From positions 64,554,200-64,618,199 of the forward strand of contig CAMGYJ010000005.1 of NCBI GenBank assembly GCA_946122785.1: a DNA stretch of 64,000 bases. The letters run 5' to 3'. The notes under the pieces were generated by a model, which was not told the origin of the DNA, ran no database searches, and saw only the letters and a program-made list of their open reading frames with translations. Positions 33,041-44,005 of this stretch are shown here, in pieces (positions within the stretch are counted from its first letter, which is position 1; each line of letters begins with the position of its first letter). This DNA is from Linum tenue (Eukaryota > Streptophyta > Magnoliopsida > Malpighiales > Linaceae). Position numbers and translations under genes: made by a program.

Positions 33041-34750
33041 CCAAAGACCGGGTGTATCATAGGGTAAGCAAGTAATAAAATTATCGAACCATGGGTCTCT
33101 AGATGTACCATACTTCGGCTTAAGCTTCGTTATCTATCCAACCTAGAATAGTGATCAAGAAATGAATCGAGCCAAACTAACCTAATCACTACCCTAGTTC
33201 ATTTCAAGTTTGAAGCTCACTCAGGCATGAATCCCCCTAATTCCTTTATTTTGTCGATGTTAATTACTTCTCTAGATTAATTGCCTCCATATCTCTACCG
33301 CTGAGAATACTAGACTTGGTTTGACTCCCTATTCGAGTGCATCCAACCCTGCTCAATTGTGTTATCTAGAGAGGCATATCTAACAACGGACAAAGGCAAT
33401 TGAGGTTCTAACCTGTAATTCTCACTATTGGGTTTCTCTATATTAATTGCCTCCATATCTCTACCGCTGAGGATACTAGACTAGGTTTGATTCCCTATTC
33501 GAGTGCATCGAACCCCGCTCAATTGTGTTATCTAGAGAGGCATATCTAACAACGGACAAAGGCAATTGAGGTTCTAACCGATAATTCTTACTATTGGGCA
33601 AACCCGACACGGTGTTACCCAATACGACACTATGGACCCTATCACACTCGTTCAAATACCTATAGAGATGAATTAGTAATGCTTTATTCAACCTAGGGGG
33701 GCATACTCCCAATTCTATACCATCGGGAGATCAATCAAAATTCAATCCGTCGGAGATTAACCCGGAACGACATAGATTGATAAGTGTTTTCTCTTTTTTA
33801 ATTACATTTGGAATTAAATTAATAATTAATATTCAAATAATTAATATTCAAAATATTGAATATTGTTATCGGATTAACATTGAACTTGGTAAAAGGAAAT
33901 GGTTGAATAATTGAAAAATGAAATTGTTCAGGAATACACATTGAATACTAAGCTTACGCATTGAATTTCCGGTAGTGGATCCATAATCAAAAAAGTGTTT
34001 GTGATTGTTCCAAAAGAATGGGCCATAAGGGGATTTTCTTCTCCCTCCTAGGTCAAAAGCCACAAATTGAAGGGTGAAATCAAGGTTCATCAATTGCATG
34101 AATAATACTCAATCCAATAGATAAAAGAGAATCACTGAATCACAATCATGCATGGTTTGTCACAAGCATCAACAATCAATCCAAAATTTAGAACTAGGGT
34201 TCATCAACCTAAGTGAAGAGGTCTTCTTCATAGAGAGGAGAGAGATTACATTACAAAGCTCAAATTATTCCATCTTCTTCTTCTTCTGGGGGATGATCTT
34301 CAAGCTCCAATGGTGATTGGCACCTCCAAATTAGCTACATGTACCCTCCTAAACCCCTCTCTCTAGAAACGCCTCTTTGGTGTTTTGGGTCGAAACCCTA
34401 AAGAAAAACCAAGCTCCCACAAAACACCCAACTATCTTTCCTTTATATAGTGCCCGAGTGTAGGCTTCACGATCAGAGATCACGACTGTGATCTCAATAG
34501 CCATGTTGTGATCTCGATCGAATGTGCTGCGTTTTCGCGCAAACTTCACGACCTCTTTGTAAAGATCATGCTATGAGATCGTGATCTCCGAACTACCCTC
34601 AAACTAGAAAAACTCTCCTGGAACCTTGGTGATCTTCACGACCTGCTTTGCAATGTTCACGGCCTGTGACCATGAACTTCACCTCTAACCTGTGATCTTT
34701 GAATCATACGTTCAATCTCCACACTTAACGACTTATGAACTGTGAAATGG
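33041..34750 (-). mobile_element. LTR or untranslated-region relic, minus orientation
   Basis: Begins with CCAAGTATAACCAAAG...GGGTG, matching in layout the start of the relic at 52080. A minus-strand TATATAAAG sits near 34440-34450, beside a palindrome AGATCAC-GACT-GTGATCT. The similar arrangement at two sites indicates one repeat family. Ends uncertain. Confidence 0.45.
33268..33600. repeat. 166-bp tandem duplication
   Basis: Two adjacent copies, about 166 bp apart, share ATTAATTGCCTCCATATC, TCTACCGCTGAG, CTCAATTGTGTTATCTAGAG and GGCAATTGAGGTTCTAACC with few differences. It lies inside the LTR relic. Confidence 0.9.
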
Positions 34751-34799
34751 AGTTGACCATGATGCTAGATTGCTACCTTGCAGCAGCAACAACTCTAGA

Positions 34800-35980
34800 G
34801 CATCTAGATTACGTTGGAAATCGCCAACATGGTGGCAATCCTTATAGTAATATTTATAGCCCCAATTAGAGGAATCATCCAAATTTCTCTTCGAATGGTT
34901 AGAACAATCCAAGGCCACCTCTTAGATTTGATCCCCAAAACCAATTCCAACAAAACCATAATCAGCCTCTTCCCCTTCAAATGGAGAAGAAGCCACGTCT
35001 GGAGGACATTCTAGCAAAATTCAGTACAACCCTCGATCTGAAAATCAATAAATTCATGAAAAATACTAAAAACCGATTCTAGAGAATGGAAGCCCTTTGA
35101 AGAAACCAACAAGTTGGTATCCAAAATATGGAAGCACAAATGGATTTTATTTCCAAGTAGTTATTTGAAAGACCTCTGGTGGTTTGCCGAGTGATACGCT
35201 GGTAAATCCAAAAGGGGTAGCCCATGCTATCTCTATATAAACCATGCTTAGCCATTGAACTTCAAAGTGGTGAGGAGTTTCATCCACATAACTCATCCGA
35301 ACCTACTACTCAGCAAGAGGTGGAGAAAGAGAAGGAAAGATCATGATTGCAATCAGTTGTTAAACCATATCAACCTCGAGTGCCTTGTCCTTATGTCTAT
35401 ATCAAGATACAATAGAGCAAGCATTTGGGACAAATTTTGTGGAAATGATGAAACAGATAGCTGTCAGCATCCCACTGATGGATTTAGTGACTCAACTCCC
35501 ATGTATGCTTGATCTCTAAAGGATCTCCAAGAAGAGGAGAATTGATGAGTGTGATTTGCTTAATGGTATCAGGGAGTGTGTCGATCGTTGAGAATATTTT
35601 GTCGCAAAAGACGAAGGATCTAGGGAGATTTACTCTCCCATGGATAATTCGGTAACTCTTGTATTCACAATGCTTTAGTTGATTTAGGAGCCAACATTAA
35701 TGCCATATCTTATGAGCTTTGTAAGAAGCTACGCTTAGGAGAATGACCCAGTAGCATGCGCTTACAAGTTGCTGATGGTACTTTGGTCTCTCCTAGGGGT
35801 ATTATTGAAGGTGTGCTAGTTAGGGTAGACCCTTTCCTCTTTCCTATTGATTTTGTCGTGCTTCAAATAGAGAAAGATGCTAAAATTTCAATTATTCTTG
35901 GTTTCCCATTCTTAGCAACTACTAGAGCTAATATAGATGTTCCAGAAGGTAAATTGATGCTATGATTAGGAGATGCATAA
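34800..35980 (+). pseudogene. Athila-like gag C-terminus and aspartic protease, degenerate
   Basis: In shifting frames the plus strand reads like an Athila gag end (LPLQMEKKPRLEDILAKFST, NMEAQMDFISK). From about 35670 comes a protease: NALVDLGANINAISYELCKK, then an open stretch (35756-35965) with ADGTLVSPRGIIEGVLVRVD and a second motif region (ISIILGFPFLATTRANIDVP). The Asp of the DLGA motif is present. Several stops and frameshifts make it non-functional. No reverse transcriptase follows. Confidence 0.8.
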
Positions 35981-36044
35981 TTCACGATGAGAGTGCTTGA
36001 TACTATGAAGTATGAACACTCATGGTGCATTCAATGATCACAAC

Positions 36045-36400
36045 TGAAACACCCTAATCCGGCCGGGTACTACTTTTTCCAAAATACACTTGGCAAACCG
36101 ATAATACTCAAGAAGCATATACGCTAAAAGCAGCAAGAAAAATTTTCATAACTAAAATGCTGAAAACACATTCTTGTAGTTCAAAGCAACGCCCTACCAC
36201 TTGGGCAAAGTCAATACTTAAAATCTCAAAATGATCTCCAGTTTATACTCATCATCATAAAATGTAATAACTGAGTAGTCTCTAACGCCCTTACGTTTTA
36301 AAATCTCTAGTACTTGAGCACTTCACTCAAAAACTTACTTAAATTGGTAGGAATTGTTTGTATTTCCACTCTTAAAAATCCTAACTAAAGAAGTAAATTG
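36045..36400 (+). repeat. Dispersed repeat, second copy at 60203
   Basis: Shares long patches with 60203-60700: AACACCCTAA, TGTAGTTCAAAGCAACGCCC, ATCTCCAGT.TATACTCAT, CGCCCTTACGTTT and TACTTGAGCACTT (dot marks a difference). This copy lacks the roughly 100 bp present in the other between TAATAACT and CGCCCTTACG. Probably an LTR fragment. Confidence 0.75.
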
Positions 36401-37039
36401 ATATAGTGTAAAATGCCTAAAATTATGAAGAAATATAAAAACTATACTAATTCATTGATAAATGCAAAAAAAAAAAACCCTGAAACATTAATGTCTTCGT
36501 TAATAACTCGTGAATCATGATCAATAGAGACATGTTTTGAAAGAAAAAGTATACACCAAGAAAAAAATTAGCAAACTGCTCCTTCCTAGGCTTGAACTCG
36601 GACCCATGGGAAAAAGAATTGCATTACCGCCGTTAGACTGGATGCTTGCTTATGATCCATCAGTGCACACATAATTATTTATAAATAATCTTTGGTTTAT
36701 ACGTAACTTCCAAATTTCATACAAAATTATACGTAGGATTTGAAATTCTCGGGGAGGGAGGGGGGGGGGGGGTAGGGGGCGAGGCCTCACCTAACTCCGC
36801 CCCTGTGGAGGATAACTTCAACACAAGCTTGATCATAGTTTACACCAACACAAGCTCGTTATCAGTTACACCATGCTCCCTTCAACATGTTAGTAATTAT
36901 TACTCTTTTCAAGACCAACAATTCCCCAAAATCTCCTTCTAACACCATTTGAATCTGAGCTGTATCAATGAGTTGAATCCCTTAACCACCTCCCTCCCCC
37001 TTATCAGCCATGCACGAAAATTATCGTATATATTCTTGT
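36401..37039. other. AT-rich spacer with a poly-G tract
   Basis: No gene recognised. A G-rich run at 36750-36785 (GGGGAGGGAGG followed by a long G run and GTAGGGGGCGAGG) could form a G-quadruplex. Confidence 0.5.
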
Positions 37040-37205
37040 TATTAGGGGTGGGCAATGGTGCGGTTTGAACCGCACCGCACCACATTAGTATAAACCGCCC
37101 ACACCGTAAGATAATTGGACCGCCCCACATATAAGACCGCTAGTTATCGGTGCGGTCTAACCGCACGACATAAATTAGCGTTTTGGCCCGCTACCGCATT
37201 TACGA
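37040..37205. mobile_element. hAT-like element end
   Basis: Begins TTAGGGGTGGGCAATGGTGC and continues with alternating GCGGT/ACCGC words, including GGTTTGAACCGCACCGCACC. This is the look of the subterminal region of plant hAT MITEs. I could not find the opposite end, so it may be truncated. Confidence 0.45.
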
Positions 37206-38315
37206 CCGCAAAGTGCAATCATCTAAAAACGAATTCATCATGGAGCTTTGGCTGAAATAATGAGACGGTAATTCCAAATGGACTAAGATGTGAAGCAACT
37301 GTTGATGAAGTTTGGTTCGGTTCTGTTAAAAGAAAAGGTGAAACCCCATCTGGCCATCATAGCATCCTTTCTCCCTGTTCTCTATCAAGCTCTCTGTCAA
37401 GCTGGCAAAAATCATGAATAAATAAACTATGGCTTCTTCTCTAATCTGCTGAACCAACTGCTTACTCCTAACGGGACTTGTTTACACATGAGTACCATTA
37501 AAAGAACAACAGCAAACAAAAGATGTTCTCAAGCCTCCCACATACAACAACCAAATTTAGATATAACTACGACAATGTAAATCCTTTAATACTATTCATG
37601 GAAGTTGCTCAAACTACAGTTGTTTTCGACCAAAAGTTGTTCACTTTCACTGAGTAGTAACACTATAGCAAGGCCCTTAATTCTATTTCACTGTCTAATT
37701 CTCCGTCTTCTAGCAGCAGTACCTTAAGCCAGTCCTCATGAAGTTGAAGCGCACACACAAGCAGTCGCTGCAACACATGTCAGGAAACAAGCATAAAGAG
37801 TTAGGTCTACCCTTTGACAATAGACACAAGCAACAAGGAATCCTCTGGCTTTCAAGACTTTGACTTGCTGTTCTTGACTTGGGAAAGAGAGGAATCAAGA
37901 AATTGAAAACCCAGCTCTTAGTTTCATCAAGTTCTGGTGCAACACCAAAAGCAAGAGCATATTAAGAACAAAGATGCAACACCAAAAGCAGCATTGAAGG
38001 GGGGAAACAGAATGTACAAATTGAACAGAGGTTGCTTTACGGCTCAAACTCACAAACCCAGTAGAGGAAAATGCAGCAGCCATGGCAGTTGTTATCCCAC
38101 ATACTCGATTGGCTTAAGTACGTTATGATCCAGTGTACAAATATATCTTAAGCTGGATTATTATAATCTTGCTTACTAGCATAAAATGGTTCTCTAGTCT
38201 AGCAAAGTGCTGCCAACCAATTAGATCAATTACCTTATACTTAATTAAATTGCACGTTTAAATACTTAATTGTTAGGATGTCTTACTAAGTAGCTATTGC
38301 TTCATATATATATAT
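37206..38315. other. Spacer, no gene recognised
   Basis: Short open frames only. A plus-strand patch at 37300-37420 (LLKEKVKPHLAIIASFLPVL) is protein-like but unassigned and flanked by stops. Confidence 0.4.
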
Positions 38316-38727
38316 AGTGCCTTCTAAGGTACCCCGGGTGAAATCCGGGGTACCGCATATCTTGAGTATGAAAATGCTATCTAGACCTCGAATTAGCAGG
38401 ATTTTTAGGCATGATACTATACCCTAACCCATATTGACTGAACCCTAGGTCCTAATTATCTAAATAATAAACTATAAACCCTAAGATGGTGCATTCTTTT
38501 TTTTTTTTTTTGCCTATATTTGGACGAATCATAATCGTCGATTATTGTTTCTAATTAAATTGATCTTAGGGTATAAGATTTAGAGAAATAAGACCTAGAT
38601 TTTGATCTTCAAGGGTTAGAGTATAGTATCATGTCAGAAAGATCAGTCAATTCAAGGTTTGGATAGCGTTTTCATACTCAAGGTATGTGGTACCCGGGAT
38701 TTCACCCGGGGTACCGTAGAACTCGCC
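38316..38727. mobile_element. Fold-back MITE, about 410 bp
   Basis: Inverted arms of about 100 bp: GGTACCCCGGGTGAAATCC at the left pairs with the right end GGATTTCACCCGGGGTACC, and the match continues through CTTGAGTATGAAAA and GATACTATAC. Both sides abut a (TA)n stretch that may be the target duplication. No coding. Confidence 0.88.
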
Positions 38728-38809
38728 ATATATATATATTATAATGATTTGTTTCTCTGGTATTGCTCACTGTATTGCTCACTGTAGGAAATTTTAATGC
38801 CCAAGAATA

Positions 38810-39187
38810 AACAATAAAGTATCATTATGGAGGTCATTTCACATTTTCACCTCGTAGGCAGTACACAGGGGGAGTGAGATGGTAAAAGATGGCCATGAGG
38901 TGGATTTCCTATGTTATTTCACTATCCTGGATGACCTTAAGGCATGTGGCTTTAACATTCTTGATGGAGATAAGTTCTATTATCTTAAACCAAGAACTCC
39001 TATTAGTGACTTAAATGGGCAAGAAAAGTGTTCTCTCTCCCCAAACCACTATTTCAAAATAGGAGGCAGCGGTCACTCATCTGATTCCAAGCCTGGAAGG
39101 ACAAAGATCTTTACAAATGATGAAATGTGTAGCATGAAGAACCAAGATGGGTTACACAATGGGGTGGACATAGCAGGATCAGTGTAA
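38810..39187 (+). pseudogene. Possible MULE transposase N-terminal (PB1-like) remnant
   Basis: GGHFTFSPRRQYTGG at about 38831-38875 is followed, after a frame change, by MVKDGHEVDFLCYFTILDDL and KACGFN. This resembles the N-terminal region of plant MuDR-type transposases (a YxGG...DxDxLSYFDLLDDLKELGY pattern). The open frame ends at 39187. No MULE catalytic core follows. Confidence 0.4.
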
Positions 39188-39822
39188 CAACGAACACCAA
39201 AAAATTTCAGCACCAAGCATACATTTCATAATATATCCAGAGTGACTTGACTGACTAGAGACTCACTACAAAACCAGAATCGATTTCATTCATCACAAAC
39301 ATCGATTTCATTCATCACAAACAGACTCACCACAAAACCAGTCACACTAAGAACGTAACCATAGTCAAGAAACTCACCTCACTAGATACCGCTGCTCGAG
39401 CACGTTTTCCCTGCGAGCCTTTTGATTTCATTTTGCAAATTGTATCTTCTTTTTCACAGATTCATTACAACCCTATAAAGCAGATGAAAGAAAATAGTTA
39501 GAAACAAAGTGACCACCATCTCAACCAGCCACAACAACACAATAGGGTTATTCTGCTAACTCTATAAGTAGTTAGTATATACTAACACGATCGGACGGTG
39601 GAGGGGGAAGATAGCAGCTTGTGGCTCGGCTAAACCAAGCCTCTTCCCACAATTAAAACAAAAATGGGTCCCACAATTCAAAAAAATCTCACTTTTTCAT
39701 TTCTGTTTAATTTCCTTTTCTCTCTCCATCATTTCATTTTCCTTTCTCTCCCACTCTCCAAAATCGTCGACTTCTTTTTATCTCTTCTCTTCTTCTTCTT
39801 CTTCTTCTTCTTCCTCTCTCTC

Positions 39823-39860
<38 letters not shown>

Positions 39861-40129
39861 CCGATAATACAAAATATCTCTCGACAATGACGGGTGTGAG
39901 AGACACGACGCCGACGATGAGGGCTACGGGCAGGAAGAAGACGACACGAGGAGAAGACGGCGGTGTTTGAAGGAAGACGACGTCGCCCGAGCAAGAAGGA
40001 AGACGTTGAGGTAGACCTCTTCCTTTCTCCTGATTCATTGAGGGCACCAACGTGACGGTGAAGGCAGATCTTTGAGGTAGGTGTTTTACCCTTCTCTCTC
40101 CTTGATTCATGGATACGAATGTTGGATTA
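39188..40129. other. Spacer with CT microsatellite
   Basis: A (CT)n run at about 39813-39861 with adjoining CTT repeats at 39786-39812. Open frames overlapping it are low-complexity artefacts. No gene recognised. Confidence 0.6.
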
Positions 40130-40920
40130 CATATATTTTATTTAGGGTTTCATGGATTCGAATGGATCTGAGTTTTTTTTTTTGCTTCATTTTTTGGATA
40201 TGAGATTCATTGTTGGGGATCTGGGATTCTTGTCTGGGGATTTGAGATTCGCTTTTTGTGCCTTGTGATTCGATTTGGGGATCTGGGATTTTCTATGGCT
40301 GGGATCTGGGATTCGATTGGGCGATTCGGGATTCTTTATATTTGATTTAGGGTTTCATGAATTCGAATGGATCTGAGTTTTTTTCTTTTGCTTTGTTTTT
40401 TGGATTTGAGATTCATTGTTGGGGATCTGGGATTCTTGTCGGGGATTTGAGATTTGATTTATGTGCCTTGTGATTCGATTTGGGGGATCTGGGATTTTCT
40501 ATGGCTGGGATCTAGGATTCGATTTGGGATTCCTTATATTTGATTTAGGGTTTCATGGATTCGACTAGATCTGAGTTTTTTTTTGCTTCATTTTTTGGAT
40601 ATGAGATTCGTTGTTAGGGATCTGGGATTCTTGTCGGGGAATTTGAGATTCGCTTTCCGTGCCTTGGATTTCGATTTGTGGGATCTGGGTTTCTTTTGAT
40701 TTGGGGGATTTGGGATTTTCTATGGCTGGGATCTGGGAGATTCGGGATTCTTGTTATTTGTTTTAGGGTTTCATGGATTCAATTGGATCTGATTTTTTTT
40801 TTTTTGCTTCATTTTTTTGGATTTGAGATTCGTTGTTAGGGATCTGGGATTCTTGTAGGGGGATTTGAGATTCACTTTCTATGCCTTGGGATTCCATTTG
40901 GGGGATCTGGGATTCTTTCA
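40130..40920. repeat. About 205-bp tandem repeat, four copies
   Basis: The phrase TAGGGTTTCATG.ATTC recurs at 40143, 40348, 40546 and 40764 (spacings 205, 198, 218). Each is followed by GGATCTGA, a T-run, TTGCTTC, and several GATCTGGGATTC words. Confidence 0.9.
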
Positions 40921-40924
40921 AATT

Positions 40925-41320
40925 GGGGGGTTCTGAGTTTTACTCGTTAATATGTTTGTTTGTTGACTTGGATTATTATTTAGCATGCTTGGGATACCAG
41001 TTCGTTGAATGTGGATATTGTTTGGGGGGTTCTGAGTTTTGCTCATTAATATAGTAGTTTGTTGACCTGTGTTATTATTAAGCATGCTTGGGATACCTGT
41101 TTGTTGAATTTGGATGTTGTTTGGGGGGTTCTGAGTTCTGCTCGTTAATAAGGTAGTTTGTCGATCGGGGATATTATCTAGCATGCCTGGGATACCATTT
41201 TGTTGAATGTGGAAATTGTTTTGGGGGTTCTAAGTTTTGCTCGTTAATATGGTAGTTTGTTGACCTGAGATATTATTTAACATGTTTGGGATACCAGTTT
41301 GTTGAATATCGATATTTAGC
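40925..41320. repeat. 99-bp tandem repeat, about four copies
   Basis: GGGGGGTTCTGAGTTTT-like starts at 40925, 41024, 41123 and 41223. Each unit contains CTCGTTAATA, TTGTTGAC, AGCATGCTTGGGATACC and GTTGAATGTGGATATTG. Because 99 is a multiple of three, the minus strand stays open as a 33-residue repeat (41184-40918), which I regard as accidental. Confidence 0.92.
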
Positions 41321-42800
41321 ATGCCCATGATGCATGGATATTTTTATGCTAGGTCTTGATATTTGTATGCTCTATATGGATATTAGTCTGGACTGTGCAT
41401 ATGCCTAATGATTTCTTTTCATGTATTTCAGGAATTTTGCAAGATGACAAGATCCAAGAGCTGTTCGATTCCAGCTCCTCCATGAGAAGGGGAGGTGGAG
41501 GCACATCACTGGCTCAAAACTATTGCTTTCTCATTTCTTATGTGGTTGTACTTTTTTGGATTATTGTGCTTTTTTGGATTTGAGATTTTGGGATTGCCAA
41601 GTTGTAATGGCATTGAATACTAGTTTTATCGCGGTTTGTCGATAAAATAACTCTTTTTTATTATGTATTTGAGTTTGTTATTCTGGAATATTATTATGTT
41701 AAGTCTGGATATTAGTTATGAAATGTATGGATATTAATCTGCGCTGTTTGGATATTATGCTCTCATACACGTCGACATAGACACCCTTCTAATATCCATT
41801 CATTGCAAAAAAAAAAAAAAATACAAACACCACCTAGTTTAATATCCGATCACAAGACGACCACCTAAACCTAAAAACTAAACCTTAACCTTAAAAAAGA
41901 AACCTTAAACTCTAACACTAAAACCCTAATCACTACTCCGAATCTACTCGAACACTACCTACACGAATATCCACACCACCCAGTCTAATATCCCACCGTC
42001 TTAGGAAAAATATCCTGTGATCCCAAAATTAAGATTATCCATATATAACAGACTAATATCCATCACACAAAGACTAATATCTTATTGTTGTACACTAATC
42101 CGAATAGTTACCAAAAGTGCTAGATGCCCCAACAAACAAAACTAAACCCTAATCACTAAACTCTCAAAACTAAACCATTAAACCCTTAACCCTAAACCCT
42201 AAACCTTAACACAAACCCTACAGAATAATATCCAAACGTCTCAGACCAATATCTAGTGAGACCTAAATAATATTGTAAATATAACAACATAATATCCACC
42301 ACACACTCACTAATATCTTATAGTTGTACACTAATCCAAATAGTTATCAAAAGTGCTAGATGCTTAAATAAATGTGGGACAACATCTTAATATTTACCAA
42401 AAGTGCCCCATTAGAATATACAAACGTCCAAGAAAATTTCCGAAAACATGAACTAATATCACTTCAAACCAAAGCTAGACCCTAAACCCTTAACCCTCTT
42501 CCCAACACAAACCCTAAACCATAAAAACTATTATTATTTAGTGGACAGTTACCAAAAGTGTCTCATTAGAATATCCAAATGTCCCAGTCAAATATACAAA
42601 AACATGAACTAATATAAATTCAAACCAAAACTAAACCATTAAACCCTTAACCTTAACTCAAACCCTACAGAACAATATCCAAACGTCTCAGAAAAATATC
42701 TAGTGACACCTAAATAATATTGTACATATAACAGAATAATATCCATAACACACGGACTAACATCCACCAGACACTAATATCGGACAAGGCAATTTATAGC
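41321..42800. repeat. Region rich in GGATATTA / TAATATCC words and degenerate telomere-like CCCTAAA
   Basis: Left of about 41790 the words are GGATATTA (for example near 41390, 41708, 41735). Right of it they are inverted, TAATATCC (41790, 41842, 42054, 42290 and others). Between them lie CCCTAAAC-type runs, such as CCTAAACCCTAAACC near 42193-42207. Local duplications are visible (42040-42110 against 42290-42360; 42184-42290 against 42605-42750). No coding. Confidence 0.75.
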
Positions 42801-43500
42801 CAAAGAAACCTAATTACAATCCTAAACGAACAAGGCAACAATTCTGAATCAAACAAGGAAAAGAAAATGTTGATAACAATAAAACTTGCAACCCAAGTAA
42901 CTAACTCCCCTCACAAGCTAATGTCCAGAAACAACCCTGGATGTCAACTTAGAGGCTCTAGAAATCGACCTTCTGGATTGAGTCGAGCTCAGCCAATTCC
43001 TTTTGGTTTAGAAAGTTTCACTCTATCATTTCCAACTCCGAGCTCGAGCTGGTCATGCCCCAAACTTCGTGAATTCGAGCTCAAAGTCGCTACCTCAAAC
43101 TGTCTCCCTCCCCTAGTAAAAAAATGGCAATTATCAGAATGCAGGATAGGTTTTTGATGGCCTTGAAAAACAACCATCCTGGCCTTCTTTCCATGATCCA
43201 AATGCATCAACTTATAGAGGAACACTCAAACTTCAAAACAAGCCTTCACACGTGCATTTACACTTAGCCATTTGAGAGATTCAACCTTCCAAAGTAGGCT
43301 TGCCCGAGCTGTTCCCACACTTAGGCAAATTCCAGCTTGTTTCTCATCAACTTGATCCGAACTTTGAACGATTGATTGGAGTTCGTAAGAGGCTGTAATT
43401 GAGATCATATCAAGAAATACAAGAAAGAAACGTTGGCTCCGTTAATTTGAGAGAGGTGGTTTGGATAACTACTTATGAGCCACCGAAATTGGATTCATAT
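42801..43500. other. Far upstream region of DET2, no gene recognised
   Basis: Open on both strands over 42867-43225 but without any family resemblance. CT- and AAC-rich stretches only. Confidence 0.4.
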
Positions 43501-43528
43501 TTAATATTTCAGTCTTGCCACGTCAACC

Positions 43529-43534
43529 CACGTG
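43529..43534. promoter_or_regulatory. G-box CACGTG upstream of DET2
   Basis: Part of CCACGTCAACCCACGTGG, about 470 bp upstream of the DET2 start codon. The G-box is a bZIP/bHLH (including PIF and BZR-type) site; its use here is inferred only from position. Confidence 0.35.
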
Positions 43535-43647
43535 GAACAATAAAAAACTGTGTCACCAATGCCGCACTTTTACGGCGACAGTATAGTATCGACCCATGTT
43601 CACATGCTCGACTTCCACTAGCCAATCAACTCTCTATCTCCTTCTTT

Positions 43648-43653
43648 TATATA
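43648..43653 (+). promoter_or_regulatory. Candidate DET2 TATA box
   Basis: TATATA in a pyrimidine-rich surround (CCTTCTTTTATATAGGG), about 355 bp upstream of the start codon. It would give a leader of roughly 325 nt that contains short upstream ATGs (43751, 43777). Confidence 0.4.
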
Positions 43654-44005
43654 GGGCGATGGAAACTTTGATACAACAAGTAGAAGAGGACGAGGGCAGT
43701 TGAAGTCGCCAATCAATCAGGCAAGGCAATCACCATATACCGTGGCCGTGGATGTGGGCTTTCATTTTTGTCGCAAATGGGATGGAATTTTAATTGGATA
43801 GCCCTCGGTGCTGGCTGGGCCAAAACGTCGTTAGTTACGAGGGTGCTGAATTCTACATTTATGGCTAACCCCACTGCCGACAAACATACGATCCGATACA
43901 AATTTCGTAATCCCATCTATAACACACTAATCAATCCTCCTCCTCCTGTCTTCCGTCAAATCAAATCGAACGCCCCGGCTCCCTAAAAAAAAAAAGGGCA
44001 GGAAA

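Noticed and set aside
36585..36660. tRNA-like stretch (GGCTTGAACTCGGACCC, reverse sense)
   Set aside because: The box-B-like word is imperfect and I could not draw a cloverleaf; possibly a SINE scrap but unsupported.
39664..40110. Ser/Leu- and Arg/Glu-rich frames
   Set aside because: Products of the CT microsatellite on either strand.
40918..41184. 33-residue repeat protein on the minus strand
   Set aside because: Explained by the 99-bp DNA repeat; no start context, domain or neighbouring exon.
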